Assembly (NCBI GenBank): GCA_003427395.1 | Contig: BFEA01000022.1 | Location: forward strand, 5,145,581-5,167,923 | Source: Chara braunii | Taxonomy: Eukaryota > Streptophyta > Charophyceae > Charales > Characeae | DNA length: 22,343 nt | Direction: 5' to 3' | Shown: one piece after another, positions 1-8,922 of the stretch | How positions within the stretch are numbered: position 1 is the stretch's first letter | How the letters are laid out: each line of letters begins with the position of its first letter | Position numbers and translations under genes: made by a program | The notes under the pieces: generated by a model | The model's database searches: none | What the model saw: only the letters and a program-made list of their open reading frames with translations | Told to the model about the DNA's origin: nothing

Positions 1-36
1 TCTGATCTCTGTCCAACTAGCATAAGTCTCTAGTCT

Positions 37-99
37 GAAGAAGAAGAAGAAGAAGAAGAAGAAGAAGATGAATAAGAAGAAGAAGAAGAAGAAGATGAA

Positions 100-130
<31 letters not shown>

Positions 131-180
131 AAGAAGAAGAAGAAGGAGGAGGAGGAGGAGGAGGAGAGAGAGAGAGAGAG
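37..180. repeat. (GAA)n / (GGA)n / (GA)n compound microsatellite
   Basis: Almost uninterrupted GAA triplets run to about 143 with two GAT-AA interruptions, then pass into GGA and finally GA units. Translated poly-Ser or poly-Lys/Glu frames here are by-products of the repeat and not genes. A single undetermined base lies at 230. Confidence 0.97.
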
Positions 181-230
181 CTGACGAGGGAGGGAGGAGA
201 GGTCCTCCGGCTCCCAGGTACCTCAGGCGN

Positions 231-1605
231 CAATGGCCGCCGTGCTGGCTCAGTCGCCCTGCTGCTGCTCCGCTTGCTGCTGCGCTAATGTTGCGCTGCC
301 GGAGCTGCTTATTGCTTGCTCCTGCGCTAAACTTAGCGCATCAAAACAGCGCTCTGGCGCTGACCATACCGTATTGGTATAGTAACGGTAGGTCAATGCC
401 TCCAAGTGAGGCTGTAATGGTACTTTATACCGGTGGGGAAGAGGCCGGTTTTAATGCTGTGAGGCCTGGCCATGCCCTGAACCGTCCAGATGGACGGTTC
501 AGCCCCAACTGGCGGGCAGCCTCAAGAGCGCCGCCAGGCCCAAACGATAATGACGTTTGGGCCTGCCCGTCGGGTACTGGTCCAAGATCAGGCCCTGAGG
601 GCCTGTAATAACCCAAGGTCGGGCCTTTAGGCCCTGATGTGTCCCTCTGGCCCTAAGTCGGGTCCGGTAGGACCCGTGTGCGTCTAAGATGTAACACTCG
701 GCCTCTTGATATAGCAGCCTGCTTGCCTCCAGGGCGGTGACTTCCAGGCTGCTCGGCCTCCCAAGCAACCGGTACCTCCTCCCTTTCAGAGGGAAACATC
801 ATTGCAGACTCTGATATTGCCCGTACAGGCTCTAGACTCAGACTGGATGGACTGGTGCCGGCCTGGACCTAGCTTACCGCTACTGGGCCTCTAAAAATGC
901 CAATTTTGTCTTCTTCTGCTCGGCCTCGAGTACCCGGCACATCTACTGCTACTGGGTGCGGTACCGGCCTACCTGCTACTTGAGTGTTTTTCCGCTGCAC
1001 TAAGCACCGCGGGCCCCCTGGCTCCGCTACTCGAGTGTTTTCCCTGCTGCAACCCTCAATGCCACGGCCACAGGTAAGTACTGGCCCTACGGGTCTGCCA
1101 AACAAGCAAGTACCCTTGCGGTCACACACACACTCATGCCGACAAGCACTCAGATAGGCACGCACACATACAGACTTAGAAAACACAGCAGAATGCGGGA
1201 ATCTCAGCAAGGCATCCATTCCATCGGCAGAACTTCAGAAATCAGCGGTGTTCTCAGTCTGTGTTGTGGCGGGTCATTACAGCCTTTAAACCACCTGTGG
1301 TCCGAGCCACTTTTTTCCAACCCGGATTCCTGCCACATGCCAAAAGAAAAGAGCCAGCACGGATACAATTTCCTTTGCGCTTGCAGCGCCAGCCATTTTG
1401 GTCCTGTCGGCCGAACCCATGTCAACACGGTGGGTAAACCGCCACATAGGAACAAAATTGCTGGGAGATGTACGGGCGGAATAAGAAAGGGAATATAAAA
1501 AGAAAAGGAACAACTTTTAGGAAGCAAATGAACAACTTCCAGGAAGTAAGCAAATAACTTCTTCAGTTATCTAGCAAAAGTTAATCAACGAGTGAATTAA
1601 GTTAC
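231..1605. other. Non-coding spacer, no gene recognised
   Basis: No frame gives a recognisable protein; short frames are low complexity or lack any motif. The first half (about 360-700) is full of short perfect inverted repeats and GGCCCT/GGGCC words. Around 975-1050 a block reading TACT-TGAGTGTTTTTCC-GCTGCA recurs in slightly altered form about 50 bases later. At 1508-1554 a unit of about 24 bp (AACAACTT..AGGAAG) is present twice. The words AGGCCCT-GAGGGCCT and GGGTCCGGTAGGA near 590-675 resemble part of the LTR family at 3481 (near 3710-3770), so an old diverged LTR remnant is possible but unproven. Confidence 0.5.
477..565. repeat. Cluster of perfect short palindromes (stem-loops)
   Basis: Three inverted repeats lie side by side. 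477-488 pairs with 491-502 (12-bp perfect arms, 2-base loop). 509-515 pairs with 531-537 (7 bp). 535-546 pairs with 554-565 (12-bp perfect arms, 7-base loop ATAATGA). Shorter ones follow at about 591-606 (CAGGCCC/GGGCCTG) and 660-675 (GGGTCC/GGACCC). Their function is unknown. Confidence 0.85.
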
Positions 1606-2592
1606 TGCAACGAACCTCTCAGTCCACCACCAATGAGTGCACACAATCACACAGCATGCATGAACGAGATCACACGAAATTCACACTGGAGGCCACAGAG
1701 ATGAAGACCAGGTAGCGCAGCTTTAGATTCCCAACACATTATCATATAAGCAATTAAGGATTCCGGTCACAAGCGCTCAACAGTGCAAACCCCAATATCC
1801 AGTATCTCCATTCAGGTATGAAACTCTCCCGAAGCTCTTCTCTCTTCTCTCTCGGTCTTCTCTCTGTCTACTACCTCTCTGTGTTTTCTCTCCCTACTTG
1901 CAACTCTGAATACACCCACTGCTAACTCTACTAACCCCTCCGATGTCTACTACTAACTACTAACACTGGTGCAGCTATGGCTGCCTTCCCTCTGCCAGCG
2001 CTGGGACAGCTATCGCTGCTCCCTCTCTCTCTAATAGCGCAGCTCCCTGGCTCAGCGCTTCGCCCCTCAAAATAGCGCACAAGTGCACCAGCACTTCCAC
2101 ACTTCATGAGAACGAGCAATCTGCCGAATGAGGAGGCTGGCCGGTCCTTATATTGTCTTGGACCGAGCTTCAACTCGTGCCAGCCTCTGCTTCTTGGGGC
2201 TTGACTTGGTTCCGGTACCACATTCCCATGGCCTGTTTGCTTTCGAATGTCCGGGCCTGCTACCTTTCCCGAATTTTCATTGGTGTGCTACTGCTTAGGC
2301 CTTTGAGTCACGACTTTTCGATTATGGCACATGGTTTTTGACTGTGGACTGTGACTCCTGCCTCTGGGACACTACTCTTGCCTGTGGAATTGCCCTTTTC
2401 TCGTGGGATGTGACTTTCCAATACGACTTTTCAATATGAGACGTGATTTTACCCCTAAGATGTGACTGTTTGCCGGGTGCCTGTTGGACTTGACTGCTAA
2501 GATAACCGACTGTGAATTTTCTGAAACTGACCGACTCGTCCTTTCTTGGCCCAGGCCTCTGACCCTGAAACCTGAATTTGGGGTCTGAATCA
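1606..2592 (-). repeat. 3' LTR of element 1
   Basis: This LTR matches 9581-10591 over its whole length. A hand count over the first ~190 aligned bases from 1612 gives about 12 differences, so insertion is not recent. Compared with the other LTR it lacks about 28 bases after the CTCCCTACTTGCA stretch near 1900. On the minus strand it starts TGATTCAG and ends TTGCA. A TATA-like ATATAAGG (minus strand) lies at 2146-2153. Bases 1829-1908 are CT-rich on the plus strand. Confidence 0.92.
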
Positions 2593-2651
2593 TGGAAGGC
2601 CTTTCACTCTCGCCGGCCTAATTTCGAGGTCCTCCAAGAAAATTACCAATT

Positions 2652-2819
2652 TTATCTGTCTATTACGTTAACTGCTCTCTTAGCTCTCTCATAATAGGAC
2701 ACAATATGTGGTGCTGTTTCGATTAGTTCATCTCTTGTAAAGCAGCGATCTTCTGTAGGTTCCTGATAGGCAAATCTGACCTTATATTGTCGCTGTGGTC
2801 TACCCCTGCCCCCAGATCT
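2652..2819 (-). pseudogene. Chromodomain-like C-terminal tail of element 1 integrase (fragment)
   Basis: A minus-strand frame of about 55 codons ending in TAA at 2652-2654 reads as a basic linker (GGRGRPQRQ), then YKVRFAYQEP, then FTRDELIETA and a helical end around YYERAKRAV. This has the chromodomain pattern of a YLVKW-type strand, a short loop, an aromatic/acidic segment and a C-terminal helix. The canonical Trp after K is Phe here, as in group II chromodomains of plant chromoviruses. The same pattern appears in element 2 near 18820-18930. The frame is separate from the upstream integrase fragment, which ends at 2800 after an internal deletion. The chromodomain call rests on motif reading only. 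Confidence 0.62.
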
Positions 2820-3480
2820 GTAAACATCTTACTTTAGTGTCCATGAAGTGTATAGACATGGAGTCCCCGGGTCCTGACGGGATAGGCAGCAGTCTGAGTA
2901 ATCCAAGGGGAGGCTGTGTGGAACTCTTGTTCCTCTGGCATACCTGACAGCCTTCCACGTAGGAAATGCAGTCATGCTTCATTCCCGGCCACGTGTAGGA
3001 GCATAGGAGGTTTGTGTAAGTCTTCTTCCATCCGAAGTGCCCCTCAGTATCGTGATTTTCCACGAGTATCGTGCTATGGATTTCCTCGCTGTTTGGGACA
3101 CACAGTTGGTCATGGACGTCTGTCTTCTCAAACAGCAGTCCTTGTGTCACCCTATAATCCGGGACTTCGTGTGGTGCTGTCTGCACCGTGCCCATTAGTT
3201 GGCTATAGACTGGATCACTTGCGTAGGTAGACTTAATCTTCTCCTGCAGTTCGGTGCTTGCATCTAAATATGTAACAATAGCACCGAAAACTTCAGCTCT
3301 TCTACTCAACGCATCAGCCACGTCATTGTACTTCCCCTTTACTGGCTTCAACTCAAAGTCAAACTGATCAATTTCCCCGGCCCGCCTAGTCAGTTTAGGT
3401 GTCATATGAGCCTGTTTTTTTCGCCAGCGAAGTGTTTCGTGATCTGCAATAGACTTTAAAATGGCAACCTAGCAAACAAC
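2800..3480 (-). pseudogene. RNase H end and integrase zinc-binding domain of element 1 (truncated)
   Basis: From 3480 downward on the minus strand come the end of RNase H (CHFKVYC, then after a one-base frame change DHETLRW), the linker VADALSRR, and the integrase N-terminal domain with an HHCC zinc finger (ENHDTEGHFG ... CQVCQRN). The open part is 3405-2800, 201 codons. In the family, the integrase inserts element DNA into the chromosome. Here the catalytic core starts (SIHFMD, where the first catalytic Asp of the usual S-I-D-F is His) and is then lost: within about 40 bases the sequence passes to unrelated codons and the chromodomain-like tail. Roughly 0.8-0.9 kb of core is missing compared with element 2. 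It is non-functional. Confidence 0.88.
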
Positions 3481-4566
3481 TGCAATGACTTGCTGATTTC
3501 GACTGCCGAGACTAACCGCGAGGCTGTACAGTACAGCAGTAGGTTAGATTTGTAATTTTGTTTGGCTGAGGGCTAACCGAGAGACCTACCTGTAAGGAAA
3601 ATTCGGGAGGGACATATCTGCAAATATGGGAAAAGAGGCCCAGCGGTACTTCGAATTTCCTACAGCTACCCTCACTGCGTTTAGCAGGCTCGGGCTACCC
3701 CTAGGACAGACAGGCCCTAAGGGCCTAAGCTGGTAGACGGTCCTATAGCCTATAGCCGGGTCCGGTAGAGGCCGAGAGACCGAAACAGAAACAGTACCGG
3801 CCGGTCAGTCAGTCCGGTCTAGGTCTAGGCTAGAGAGTAGAAGTCTATTAATAGTTTAGAGGAATAGTTTTGGGACTTTTGGCAGTTCATTTTCGCGATG
3901 CAGCGTTTGGAGCCAGGAGAGTTTTGGAGCGGCGTTGTCTGCAGGCGGTACCCTGAGACCCTCACCCTGGACAGCAGCCATAGCCGGCCCCTCTGAAGGT
4001 TGCCAGAGCTGGGGCAACTTCAGCGCATCTACCCTGGGGGTATCTGCGTCTGCCCGGGCTACATCGGAGACTCCCCACTGAGTCTATGTGGGTGGCGGCA
4101 GCCATAGCTGCCGGTTCTTCGTCAGAGTTGTTCAGCGGCACTGAAGACTTCATCGCAGGATCTGTTCTTCATCTGGGTGGTTGGCGCTGGCCTCTGGGAG
4201 GCCATTCTGATGTGGCGCTACTAATTGGGTGTAGGGTAGAGAGTGGAGTGTGGGGTTCTGAGAGTGGCGAGACACTGGAACAAACTCTGTAACGATTTCT
4301 GGTTAATTGGCTCGTCATCAGTGTGCATTCCAATTGTTATCCCCGCAGGTTATTTCTGATTGGTTGTTGGGAGTATTGTCAGAGAGTGAGAAACGCTGTG
4401 TGTCCTCTCCCCATTTGTGCATGGTTATGCTTCCGCTATCTACTCTGATTTGTGTGCAGTGTGGACTTTGCCTCCTCTCCCCCTTCTCTTATGCATGTAT
4501 GGGCGTGTATGAGACTGTCTGTGTGTGAGTGGCGGTAAAAATCGTCAGACAACCAAGTTCATAACA
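3481..4566 (+). mobile_element. Solo LTR of the element 2 family, nested in element 1 RNase H
   Basis: Starts TGCAATGACTTG exactly as the two LTRs of element 2 (11528, 18999) and follows them through GAGAGACCTACCTGTAAGGAA, the GGCCCTAAGGGCC word, the GAAACAGAAAC word and the CCATAG hairpin, with clear divergence. Its last ~280 bases match only the tail of the 3' LTR of element 2, ending ...TTCATAACA. No coding region follows, so it is a solo LTR, usually the result of recombination between two LTRs. It interrupts the minus-strand RNase H of element 1 between YEREFC and LLGCHF. Flanking bases are ACAAC (left) and AGAAC/ACAGA (right), and about a dozen host codons are missing, so the target duplication is not clean. 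Confidence 0.86.
4096..4113 (+). promoter_or_regulatory. CCATAG-loop hairpin in the solo LTR
   Basis: CGGCAG-CCATAG-CTGCCG forms a perfect 6-bp stem with a six-base loop. The homologous hairpins in element 2 (12181-12200 and 20180-20199) have a CTGCAG stem and the identical loop, so one base pair changed on both sides (T-A versus G-C). A role in the transcript is inferred, not shown. Confidence 0.6.
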
Positions 4567-4820
4567 GAACTCTCTCTCATAATTGGAAGCGGCGACCTTT
4601 TCGCTAGGCAGTCTACAGGACATGAATTCCACAGGTTTGTACCCATTCCCATCGTCTTGATGGAGTACAGCACCGATCCCGCATTGACTGGCGTAAGTGG
4701 TTACGGTAAAGGGCAGAGATGGGTCTACGACTTTTAACACCGGTAGTTAATTAAACATTTATTTAGACACTTAAAGGACGTAGTACAATTCTGATCCCAT
4801 TTCCAGATAGTTTCTTTCTT
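4489..4820 (-). pseudogene. RNase H N-terminal part of element 1 (broken)
   Basis: The minus-strand frame 4740-4489 reads VVDPSLPF, then TTYASQCGIGAVLHQDDG and VEFMSCRLPSEK, the start of a Ty3/gypsy RNase H that removes template RNA during reverse transcription. The usual first catalytic Asp of the TDAS motif is Tyr (codon at 4693-4695), so activity is lost. Between 4820 and 4740 the RT/RNase H connection continues in a shifted frame (KKETIWKWDQN is visible), showing a small indel next to the stop at 4820. The last residues of this frame below 4567 are solo-LTR sequence, not RNase H. Confidence 0.85.
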
Positions 4821-5232
4821 TAACAATCTGCGAATATGGCAGCGATTACCGTAAAGTTCCAAACGAACTTGCAATGATAGTTGGCCAGACCAAGGAACGA
4901 ACGCAGTTCTGTCGACCTGCGCGGGTTAGGCCAATCTCTAATGGCTGCAATCTTGGCGTCTTCCTGCTTGATTCCATCACCATCTACCATATGTCCCAGG
5001 TAAAGAACCTGACGCTTTGCCCACTCACACTTCTTTGGGTTAATCTTAAATTTCGCCTCTCGCAACTTATTAAGCAGAACTCGAAGGTGCTCCTCACGCT
5101 CACTCAGACTCTTACTAAAAATCAGTATACCATCTAAATAAACAACAACAAACTTATCAAGCCAATCACGGAAGAGCTCATTCATACATCGCTGGAAAGT
5201 TGCAGGGGCATTTGTCAAACCAAACGGCATCA

Positions 5233-6096
5233 CCACAAACTCATAGTGGCCATATCTAGTTCGGAAAGCCGTTTTGTGTTGATCCTTGGGGAATACCTCA
5301 ATCTGATGGTAGCCCGATTTCAGACCAATTTCGGAGAAGTATCTGCAACCCTGAACTCTATCCAGGAGATCATCTATCCGTGGTAACGGTTCAGCATTCT
5401 TAACAGTTATGGCATCAAGTCCTTTATAGTCTATGCACATACGCAATTCACCGCCCTTCTTTGGCACAAAGAGAACCGGTGCACCGAACAGTGAGGAGCT
5501 TGGCCTAATCAAACCCTTCTCAATCAACTCATCCAATTGCTTTCGTAGTTCATCACGCTCTTTTGGAGACATCTTATAGATAGGGCCCTTGGGTATTTGG
5601 CTTTCGGGTTCTAGCTCTATCCAGTGCTTGGTTTGTATCTCAACCACTCCACTTGGGGCCTCTCCCACAAACTCATAGTGGCCATATCTAGTTCGGAAAG
5701 TCGTTTTGTGTTGATCCTCGAGGAATACCTCAATCTGATGGTAGCCCGATTTCATACCAATTATGGAGAAGTATCTGCAACCCTGAACTCTATCCAGGAG
5801 ATCATCTATCCGTGGTAATGGTTCAACATTCTTAACGTTTATGGCATTAAGTCCTTTATAGTCTATGCACATACGCAATTCACCGCCCTTCTTTGGCACA
5901 AACGGAATCGGTGCACCGAACGGTGAGGAGCTTGGCCTAATCCACCCCTTCTCAATCAACTCATCCAATTGCTTTCGTAGTTCATCAAACTCTTTTGAAA
6001 ACATCCTATAGATAGGGCCCTTGGGTATTCGGCTTTCGGGTTCTAGCTCTATCCAGTGCTTGCTTTCTCTTTCAACCACTCCACTTGGGGCCTCTC
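5233..6096 (-). repeat. In-frame 432-bp tandem duplication inside RT
   Basis: Units 5233-5664 and 5665-6096 are direct tandem copies, each 432 bp = 144 codons, so the frame is kept. Both begin at the plus-strand word CCACAAACTCATAGTGGCC. They encode the RT segment from VGEAPSGVVE to TRYGHYEF. The copies differ by scattered substitutions (for example FSIIGMKSG versus FSEIGLKSG), so the duplication is not an immediate assembly echo. Both share the Gly in place of the catalytic Asp. Confidence 0.95.
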
Positions 6097-6916
6097 CCAC
6101 ATCTGGGAATTCAACTAGCAATTTTTGTATATTGGGGGGAATGGGTTCTTCCTCTTTCTTATTTTCACTCACCAGGCGCACATACGCAACAAACACTTGA
6201 TCAGCGAGGTCATTTTTTACCTTATGCCGACCGAACGCGGGGACACTCATGCAGCAAAGGGATAGGCTATTCTCTACGCCAAACGCATGGTAAAGGCGGA
6301 TTTTCTTCTTTCCACCTGCACGACTAGGCAAACAACAGTCGTGCTCACCCAGTTTTTCATCTGCATCATCAGCCTCACCCCAATCATCCCCTAATATCAT
6401 GTCAAAAGGGAGACTGTCCTCCCCTAGTGTCAGGAAGTGCAGAACACGTTCCACCTTACCCATTGCCTCCAACCGGAAGTATGCTTTAACCCCTTCAACA
6501 TAGCTATCTACTACTATTTCTCTATTATTCGCTAGCTTACTTATAACGGGCTGGTCTAGCTTCTAAACCTTCAACCCCAGACGCATCTTCTGCAGCCCTT
6601 TCTTGCTAATATAATTGCAGGTTGATCCACTATCTATTGACGCGCCCACTCTTACTTTATTGACTTCTACGTCTGCAATTAACAACTGCACTTTCTTTTT
6701 CTTCATCTCGGTCCAAGCGCGGTGACGAGTGATAAGATCATCACCTATGCTTGCGAGGGAACAACCTAGGGAAGTCCTGACAAAAGCAACCTTTGGGCAG
6801 CTAACTAGGTGGGGGCCTTCTAGCGTCTTAGTCTCTGCCGTTCGGACCTTTGGATGGGAGGATGACAGTCTGCTTGCATCCCGAGTCCCCATTGAGGCAA
6901 CTGCTACCTCTACTGG

Positions 6917-6959
6917 TTGTTCCCTTTTGGGTACCGGTATTCGGGACAAAAGGGAACAA
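6917..6959. repeat. Perfect 13-bp inverted repeat at the Gag-Pol junction
   Basis: 6917-6929 (TTGTTCCCTTTTG) is the exact reverse complement of 6947-6959, with a 17-base loop. On the minus strand the 5' arm overlaps the end of the zinc knuckle and the 3' arm contains most of the slippery heptamer. Confidence 0.85.
6925..6931 (-). promoter_or_regulatory. Candidate -1 ribosomal frameshift site, C CCA AAA (element 1)
   Basis: In the Gag zinc-knuckle frame the codons are TAC CCA AAA GGG AAC AAC CAG TAG. The heptamer C CCA AAA obeys the X XXY YYZ rule. A -1 slip gives CCC AAA AGG, which is exactly the protease/RT frame. It lies 15 bases after the last knuckle Cys and 12 bases before the Gag stop. 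Possible 3' stem: GAGGTAGC pairing to GTTGCCTC (with wobbles) 14 bases downstream. Confidence 0.62.
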
Positions 6960-8640
6960 TGTGGTCGGGGTCACCACATTTGAAACACTGGCCACCTGCT
7001 TTACGTTCATCCCAGGTCTTCTCATCAATCTCCATTTGTTCCCACGGTTTGCCTACAACGATCCCAGGATGGGGTGGATATGGCCGCCAGTTACTGTATC
7101 CTCTTCCTCTACCCCCAGTGGAGTTAGAACCTCTTCTACCTTGCAAGGGACCATTACTCCTACCTCCCACATAGTAGCTACCTTCGCCACTACCCCTTTG
7201 GGCGGCGAGTCCTCTTCCTCGACCACGGCCTCGACCTCCTCTTCCTTTTCCACGGCTTCTTCCTCCTTGTCGCCCTCCCCCGCGGGCTGTAACAGCCATA
7301 TAGTCCCCTCCCTAGGCTAAGTGACTATTGTTGTCTTCCTCTAAACCGTAATCTATCTATCGTAAAGTGATTCTACCCCTCCTTCTTCGAAGGTGACCAG
7401 AAGATTGTCTTTTCCCGCTATATTCCCTGAGATCGTGCGATCTCTCCATTTTTCTCCTGCCTGGAGATCTTTCCAATAATGGCAATATTATGTTTCTTGC
7501 AAAAAACCAGCACGATCAACTGCGATCTTGCTGAACTTTTCGTAAGTAATACCTTTTTCTTCAGTACGGGGATAAAGTTCGGTTCTTAACGGATCTGGGA
7601 GTACTCTGGCAAAATTGTTCACAATAAGTGTGGGTGTCAATCCATGGTCCGAGCACTGCAAGAGTTCATCCATAGTGGCTTTGAGTGCTGACGCACTTTT
7701 CCACTTACGATCACCAATGTTGAGGATCACAGACTCAGTCCTATGGGCCAGATTCTTATCTTCGAATCTTTCTTTAAGGCCTCTAAAGAAGTCCTTGATC
7801 TGTGTCTATTGTGAATATAAGACCATGGTTGTGCAGCCACTCTCCTTCATCAGGGAGATGGTGAAACTCATCGCATCACCCACTAAACAGGAGCTAGCCA
7901 TTAGTACGCGGTCCCAATACGGGATCATCTGCGGGTACAAATAGGTATCCATCGCAACTTCCCAATTGAATATACTTACTTCTTTCTTCCCCGTATAAGT
8001 CCAAGGCAACTTCACCTTCATCTTTTGCCTGGACTCCTTCGCTTCACCATCCTTCTCCTTCTTGGAAGCCTTTCTTTTTTTGTCCCCATCATCACCATCA
8101 TCTCCTCCATCTCCTCCCCCGCCTCCATCTTTAACTCCCTTACTACGCCAGGGTCGGTTAACCTTTTGCAGAGCGATTTATTTAGTAGGTCAACATACTC
8201 AAAACATTTGATGGTCAATTTGTTCGGAGGCACTGCGCAAGAAGTTATTCCAGACGCCTTTTAATTCCCCTTGGTGCAACTCCATTCGATTAACAGTTCA
8301 GTGGAGTGCAACAAGTTCGTTGTTAGTATGGAGAAGAGTATCTGTTAGGAAGGAGAGTCTTTCATCTGTGGCAGCCTGTTTCCCTTTTTGTTCCTGCAAC
8401 AGCTTGTGCAACCTCTCCCCCTCCTCTTTCATCCTTTTCTTTTCATTATATTCCAGCTTTTTTGCCGCCACCATCTTATTATTTAGCTCTGCTTTCTTAT
8501 CCTCCAGCAATAAATTATTTTCTGCCTCGTCTGCTATTGAGGCCAACTTTCATTATAAAGGCATTCTTCTCCTCCTCCGTCTCATCTGGGAACTCTGTCC
8601 GGTAACCGAACTGCTTCATCCAATTCATCGCCTCCAACTG

Positions 8641-8922
8641 TCACATACGGATTGCCCCTGTTTGGCTGCTCTCAACCTTTTCTTCTTGCAGTTGGGTTCT
8701 CCTTCTTTCCAACTTTTCTCCCTCTTCTTCTTCTTCTTCTTCTTCTTCTTTCAATCCTTCCATCAACTTCCTCTCCTTCTCCTTCATCTCCTTCTTCATC
8801 TTTTCTTTTTCTTCTAGCAACATCTTTTTCACTTCCTCCTCTTTCTTCCTTTCCTTTTCCTCCTCCTCTTTCTTCTTTTGTGCTAGGCGGCGGTCTATCT
8901 CTGCCTGTTCTTCAGCTGTCAT
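8641..8922 (-). repeat. CTT/CCT-rich low-complexity stretch coding the Gag coiled coil
   Basis: The plus strand is rich in CTT and CCT units, including a pure CTT run near 8723-8749. On the minus strand these are GAA/GAG/AAG codons giving the Glu/Lys helix of Gag. Confidence 0.8.

Larger units (their letters stand above)
4820..6949 (-). pseudogene. Pol of element 1: protease and reverse transcriptase with internal duplication
   Basis: One minus-strand frame is open from 6949 to 4820 except for a single TAG at 6563-6565. Protease: DSGSTCNYIS with the retropepsin Asp-Ser-Gly, later FDMILGDDW, the usual end of the gypsy protease. RT: the part from 6096 on carries GWIRPSSSPFGAP, RMCIDYKGLN, PLPRIDDLL, SGYHQIEVF, VMPFGLTNAPATFQ, then the polymerase motif as YLDG instead of YLDD (codon 5129-5131) and LGHMVDGDGI. 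The first catalytic Asp (usual IDL before KSGYHQ) is Gly in both duplicated copies (5324-5326 and 5756-5758). The N-terminal RT segment of 144 codons is present twice in tandem. RT therefore cannot be active, although 550 codons remain open. Protease overlaps the Gag frame by 40 bases. Confidence 0.93.
6910..8922 (-). pseudogene. Gag of element 1
   Basis: Gag forms the particle and binds the RNA. On the minus strand the order is: MTAEEQAEIDRRLAQ and a long K/E coiled coil (8922-8641), a second charged helix (8546-8298), KLTIKCFEYVDLLNKSLC (around 8220-8150), an acidic Gly/Asp-rich linker, the capsid-like domain VKLPWTYTGKKEVSIFNWE (8021-7806) continuing to PLRTELYPRTEEKGITYE (7730-7488), then a Gly/Arg-rich RGG-like tract (7299-7100) and a CCHC zinc knuckle CFKCGDPDHIVPFC (CX2CX4HX4C). 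The pieces lie in different frames, so several indels or stops break the gene. The zinc-knuckle frame ends with TAG at 6910-6912, 12 bases after a slippery heptamer. Start at 8922 is the first ATG of the coiled coil. Confidence 0.87.

Noticed and set aside
869-1527. Overlapping 100-120 codon frames on both strands
   Set aside because: No recognisable domain, no codon-level support, and both strands are equally open, as expected for chance.
8320-8817. Plus-strand Phe/Leu/Ser-rich frame
   Set aside because: Complement of the Gag coiled-coil codons of element 1; no independent support.
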